In this document: piece by piece, positions 15,681 to 18,642 of the stretch
How positions within the stretch are numbered: the first letter of the stretch is position 1
Layout of the letters: every line of letters begins with the position of its first letter
Assembly: GCA_024402455.1 (NCBI GenBank)
Contig: JAKSTS010000036.1
Span: 1 to 18,642 of the forward strand
Origin: Treponemataceae bacterium
Lineage (GTDB): Bacteria > Spirochaetota > Spirochaetia > Treponematales > Treponemataceae
DNA length: 18,642 bases
Direction: 5' to 3'
Position numbers and translations under genes: made by a program
The notes under the pieces: generated by a model
The model's input: the letters and a program-made list of their open reading frames with translations, nothing else
What the model was told of the DNA's origin: nothing
The model's database searches: none

Positions 15681-17170
15681 TGCTTAAGAAACACATACTC
15701 TTTTTTGTTATGGTTTGTCTACTAGTTTGTGGCACAGAAAATGTTATTGCACAGACAAAGACAATTACTGTTGGTGGGAAAAACGGCTGGCCGAATCTTT
15801 CTGTAATGGATTCTGTTGAATTTGGAACTGGACGTTTCGGTTATGAATCTGTTTTGCTCTCAAATGACGAACATAGAGTAACTGATGATACAGATTTGCT
15901 TATTTCTTTTGAAGACGGAACTGTAACAGATGCTTCCGGCAATTATTCGGTTGCCATGAATAATCTGGATATCAGCGGTAAAACTGTAATGGGCAATGCG
16001 GCCGGTTTGAGTCGTGGCAAAGAAATTGGTCTTCGCCTGCATGGTTCAAAAAATTCAATTTTTGGCGGAGCCGGTCTTACTGGTTCTTTTGTCATTGAAT
16101 TCTGGCTTTGTCCTTCGCTTGCTGAAAGCGGTGAACAGTTCTTCAGCTGGCGTTCTTCACGCAATGTTGGTGCAATTCCACTTTACCAGGATATTCGTGC
16201 TTCATTCTTTAACAATCATGTCGAGTGGGTTTTTAACAATATTTTTGGTTCTGGCAACAAAGTTGAATCAGAAGTTATCATTACAAGTTCAGACAGTATA
16301 ATTCCTCAAAAATGGGCACGTCATCAGATTTCTTATGATGACGAAACTGGTTTAATAGAATATAGAATCGACGGAAAGATTCAGGCTGTAAGATATGTAA
16401 CTTCTACACAGCGTGAATCTGGCGAAGTTTTTAATGCCCGCCTTGGTGTTCCTGCTGACATTGAAATTTGTACAAAATACAGCGGCTTAATTGACGAAAT
16501 CTGCATTTCGCGCACATCTCATGCCGCAATAACTCAAGATTTTTACGCAAGAAAAGGCGGCCGGTTTGAATCCATGCCGCTTGAATCAAGTGGATTTAAT
16601 TCTACGGTAACAGACCTTCGTGCAATTTATTCAACACCAAGAGAGACAGATGTTGCATTTTATGTGCGTGGCGGAGACAATTTTTACGAATGGACAGATG
16701 AATATCCTCAGTGGATTTCGGTTACACCCGGAGAACAGATACGTGGTGTAAGCGGAAAATACTTTCAGGTTGCAGCTGATCTTTTCCCGGACGGAAAAGG
16801 AATGGAAACTCCGTCTGTTTCAGAAATTGTATTGTCTTATATTGAAACAACGCCACCTCTGCCGCCGACAACGCTAAAGGCTTCTGCGGGAAACGGAACT
16901 GTTGATTTGTCGTGGGCTGCTTCTGTCGATTTTTCTGTAGGCGGATATATAATTTATTATGGCGAACATCCGGGGGAATATCTGGGAAGTGTTGCTGTTG
17001 AAGGTGCTTCTCCAATTAATGTCGGTGATGTTTTGAATTATCGTCTTACCGGTTTGAAAAATGGAAATATTTATTATTTTGCGGTTGCTGCTTATTCATC
17101 TTTAGATGAACGCATTGTGGGAGTGCTTTCGAAAGAAGTTTATGCTCGTCCGCTGAGGAAAGTAAAATGA
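15680..17170 (+). CDS. Exported LamG-like/fibronectin type III protein
   Basis: This 496-residue protein begins with a signal peptide (MLKKHILFF..., likely cut after 'NVIA'). Residues about 70-290 form a LamG/concanavalin-A-like beta-sandwich: 'LLISFEDGTVTDASGN', 'GSFVIEFWLCPS', 'WARHQISYDDETGLIEYRID' and 'GLIDEICISR'. A second beta-rich region spans about 295-390. Residues about 393-490 form a fibronectin type III domain ('PPTTLKASAGNGTVDLSW', 'YRLTGLKNGNIYYFAVAAYS'). LamG folds bind glycans or proteins outside the cytoplasm, and FnIII is a spacer or adhesion module, so an envelope or surface role is likely; no enzyme residues are seen. The frame is open upstream inside uvrC, but that N-terminus lacks family features and spoils the signal peptide. 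There is no ribosome site, only the poly-A tract. Confidence 0.85.
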   Translation: MLKKHILFFVMVCLLVCGTENVIAQTKTITVGGKNGWPNLSVMDSVEFGTGRFGYESVLLSNDEHRVTDDTDLLISFEDGTVTDASGNYSVAMNNLDISGKTVMGNAAGLSRGKEIGLRLHGSKNSIFGGAGLTGSFVIEFWLCPSLAESGEQFFSWRSSRNVGAIPLYQDIRASFFNNHVEWVFNNIFGSGNKVESEVIITSSDSIIPQKWARHQISYDDETGLIEYRIDGKIQAVRYVTSTQRESGEVFNARLGVPADIEICTKYSGLIDEICISRTSHAAITQDFYARKGGRFESMPLESSGFNSTVTDLRAIYSTPRETDVAFYVRGGDNFYEWTDEYPQWISVTPGEQIRGVSGKYFQVAADLFPDGKGMETPSVSEIVLSYIETTPPLPPTTLKASAGNGTVDLSWAASVDFSVGGYIIYYGEHPGEYLGSVAVEGASPINVGDVLNYRLTGLKNGNIYYFAVAAYSSLDERIVGVLSKEVYARPLRKVK

Positions 17171-18642
17171 GTACAAATTTTGATTCTCAATTGCTCCGTG
17201 CAAGAGATGCGTATTTTTCGCATGATTATGATTTAGCCATTAAACTTCTGGAAGAATGCAAAACACAAGACCCCGATAATATTGAAATTATTGCTGAACT
17301 TGGAAAAGTTTATGTCGGTTACGGCAAAGACGAAGAAGCATTAAAATATTTCAACCGTGTACTTGAACTTGACGAGCAGAATTTTTCTGCAATTGACAGC
17401 ATCGGCAGTATTTATCGTCGTCTTGGTCGCTATCAGGATTCTGTAGATATCTTAAAAAAAGCTTTTGACCTTGATGAAAACCCTGTTGCCATTTATTACA
17501 ACCTTGGTCAGACATACAAGGCAATGGAAAAATATGACGATGCCATAGACTGTTTTGACAAGGTTCTTGCAAAAGCACCAAATGACGTTCTTGCGCATAA
17601 CCATTTAGGTTGCATTTATGCGTTGCAGAATAATCACGAAAAAGCACTTGAACTTTTCAACCGTGCTTTGCGCATTGATGCAAACCATCCGATTATTCAG
17701 TTTAACTCAGCTGTCAGTTACGAAGCTTTAGGCAGATACGAAGAAGCAATTGACGCATATGTAAATACACTCCGCAAAAAGCCGGGTTGGATTGAAGCAA
17801 TGATGAGTCTTGCGCATGTTCAGCATATTTGCGGCAAAGACGATGATGCAGAACAGACTTTGCGTCAGGCAATCAGCTTAAAATACAGAAATTCAGAGCT
17901 GCACACTGCATTGGCAGATTTGCTTTTGCATCGTGGCCGCTGTGAAGAAGCTGATGCTGAATATGATGAAGCTTTGGCTTTGGACAAAAATAACATAAAA
18001 GCTCTCAGCGGAAAAATTACAGTTCTTGAAAAACTTGATAAACATCAGAATGCATACGACCTTCTTTTACAGATGGAACTTATGCGCCCAGGCGATCCAA
18101 AACTTGCCTTGCAATGTGCCCAGCTTTTGATGAGCATGAAAAAGTATCAGGAAGTTGCAAAGCGGCTCAGAGTTGTTCTCGACAAAGAGCCGGATAATCC
18201 AGATGCTTTGGCTTTGCTTGGTGAATATTTCGTTATAAGCGGTGATGACACAAAAGCACTGCATTGTTTTGAAAAGGCAATAAAAATAAAGCCTGAAAAT
18301 ATAAAATACAGATTTGATGCAGCCCGCCACTTGTATGAACTTGGCAATTTTGAAGCAGCTGAACTTCAAATGCGTTATTATCTTTCTGCTGTGTCTGAAG
18401 ATTGCGAAGCATGGATTTACCTTGGTCTGCTTTATGGCGAACTTGGTGAACTTGAAAATGCTGTAAAAGTTTTCAAAAAAGCACAGTCTCTTGACCCGGA
18501 CAATCCGGCATTGCTTTCGGCTGTAACTCGTGTTCATAAACAGTACCCGGAAAATGAAGAAATTACTGAACTTTTCCAGAACATTTTGAACAAATCAAGC
18601 AGCGGTGCAGATTTAACAAATCTTGGTGAAGCATTGACAGCT
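17167..18642 (+). CDS. Tetratricopeptide repeat protein (partial)
   Basis: The frame runs open from the ATG at 17167-17169 to the right edge, 492 residues without a stop. It is built almost wholly of 34-residue TPR units, roughly thirteen, with the W/L-G-Y-A-F-A-P pattern in segments such as 'AIYYNLGQTYKAMEKYDDAI', 'AHNHLGCIYALQNNHEKALE', 'ALALLGEYFVISGDDTKALH' and 'AWIYLGLLYGELGELENAV'. TPR arrays are protein-binding scaffolds. There is no signal peptide, so it appears cytoplasmic unless tethered by its missing C-terminus. It overlaps the LamG/FnIII stop by four bases (ATGA), with AGGA seven bases upstream, so the two are translationally coupled. The function is unknown; it may help assemble or export the partner. 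Confidence 0.9.
   Translation, partial: MSTNFDSQLLRARDAYFSHDYDLAIKLLEECKTQDPDNIEIIAELGKVYVGYGKDEEALKYFNRVLELDEQNFSAIDSIGSIYRRLGRYQDSVDILKKAFDLDENPVAIYYNLGQTYKAMEKYDDAIDCFDKVLAKAPNDVLAHNHLGCIYALQNNHEKALELFNRALRIDANHPIIQFNSAVSYEALGRYEEAIDAYVNTLRKKPGWIEAMMSLAHVQHICGKDDDAEQTLRQAISLKYRNSELHTALADLLLHRGRCEEADAEYDEALALDKNNIKALSGKITVLEKLDKHQNAYDLLLQMELMRPGDPKLALQCAQLLMSMKKYQEVAKRLRVVLDKEPDNPDALALLGEYFVISGDDTKALHCFEKAIKIKPENIKYRFDAARHLYELGNFEAAELQMRYYLSAVSEDCEAWIYLGLLYGELGELENAVKVFKKAQSLDPDNPALLSAVTRVHKQYPENEEITELFQNILNKSSSGADLTNLGEALTA

Overview
The window looks like chromosomal DNA of a spirochaete, most likely a host-associated, anaerobic Treponema. This is inferred from moderately AT-rich coding sequence, signal peptides ending in the style V-x-A-Q, a groL gene without groES, a PAS-linked [FeFe]-hydrogenase locus and the general style of the encoded proteins. 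No 16S gene or other decisive marker is present, so genus is inference only.

Layout. (1) Positions 1-2553, minus strand: a tightly overlapping three-gene operon, in transcription order a thioredoxin-like [2Fe-2S] ferredoxin, a PAS-containing [FeFe]-hydrogenase of the putative sensory type, and a SpoIIE/PP2C-type phosphatase that runs off the left edge. (2) 2857-4683, plus strand: groL with its own promoter and terminator, interrupted by one in-frame TAA at codon 144. (3) 4794-5202, minus strand: a HicB(DUF1902)-HicA toxin-antitoxin pair with a strong extended -10 promoter, divergent from (4) a HAD-family phosphatase and a secreted YncE-like beta-propeller protein (5348-7318). (5) 7319-7716: an intergenic stretch with seven near-perfect palindromes, five of them enclosed by an 11-bp closing stem. 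This is the most unusual structure in the window. (6) 7717-11441: a heterodimeric ABC exporter, one half with a degenerate ATP site. (7) 11537-13438: an Uup-like ABC-F ATPase. (8) 13439-13688: a convergent intergenic region with REP-like hairpins. (9) 13689-15617, minus strand: uvrC. (10) 15660-18642, plus strand: a 21-A homopolymer abutting the start codon of an exported LamG/fibronectin-III protein, translationally coupled to a long TPR protein that continues past the right edge.

How the genes work together. The left operon reads as a redox or hydrogen sensing module: a hydrogenase-like sensor whose output may pass through its PAS domain to the SpoIIE phosphatase. The two ABC half-transporters form one export machine. 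The LamG/FnIII and TPR proteins share an ATGA junction and probably act together at the cell envelope. The other genes (groL, ABC-F, uvrC) are housekeeping. All three stop codons terminate genes here (TAA, TGA and TAG), so the TAA in groL cannot be explained by a changed code.
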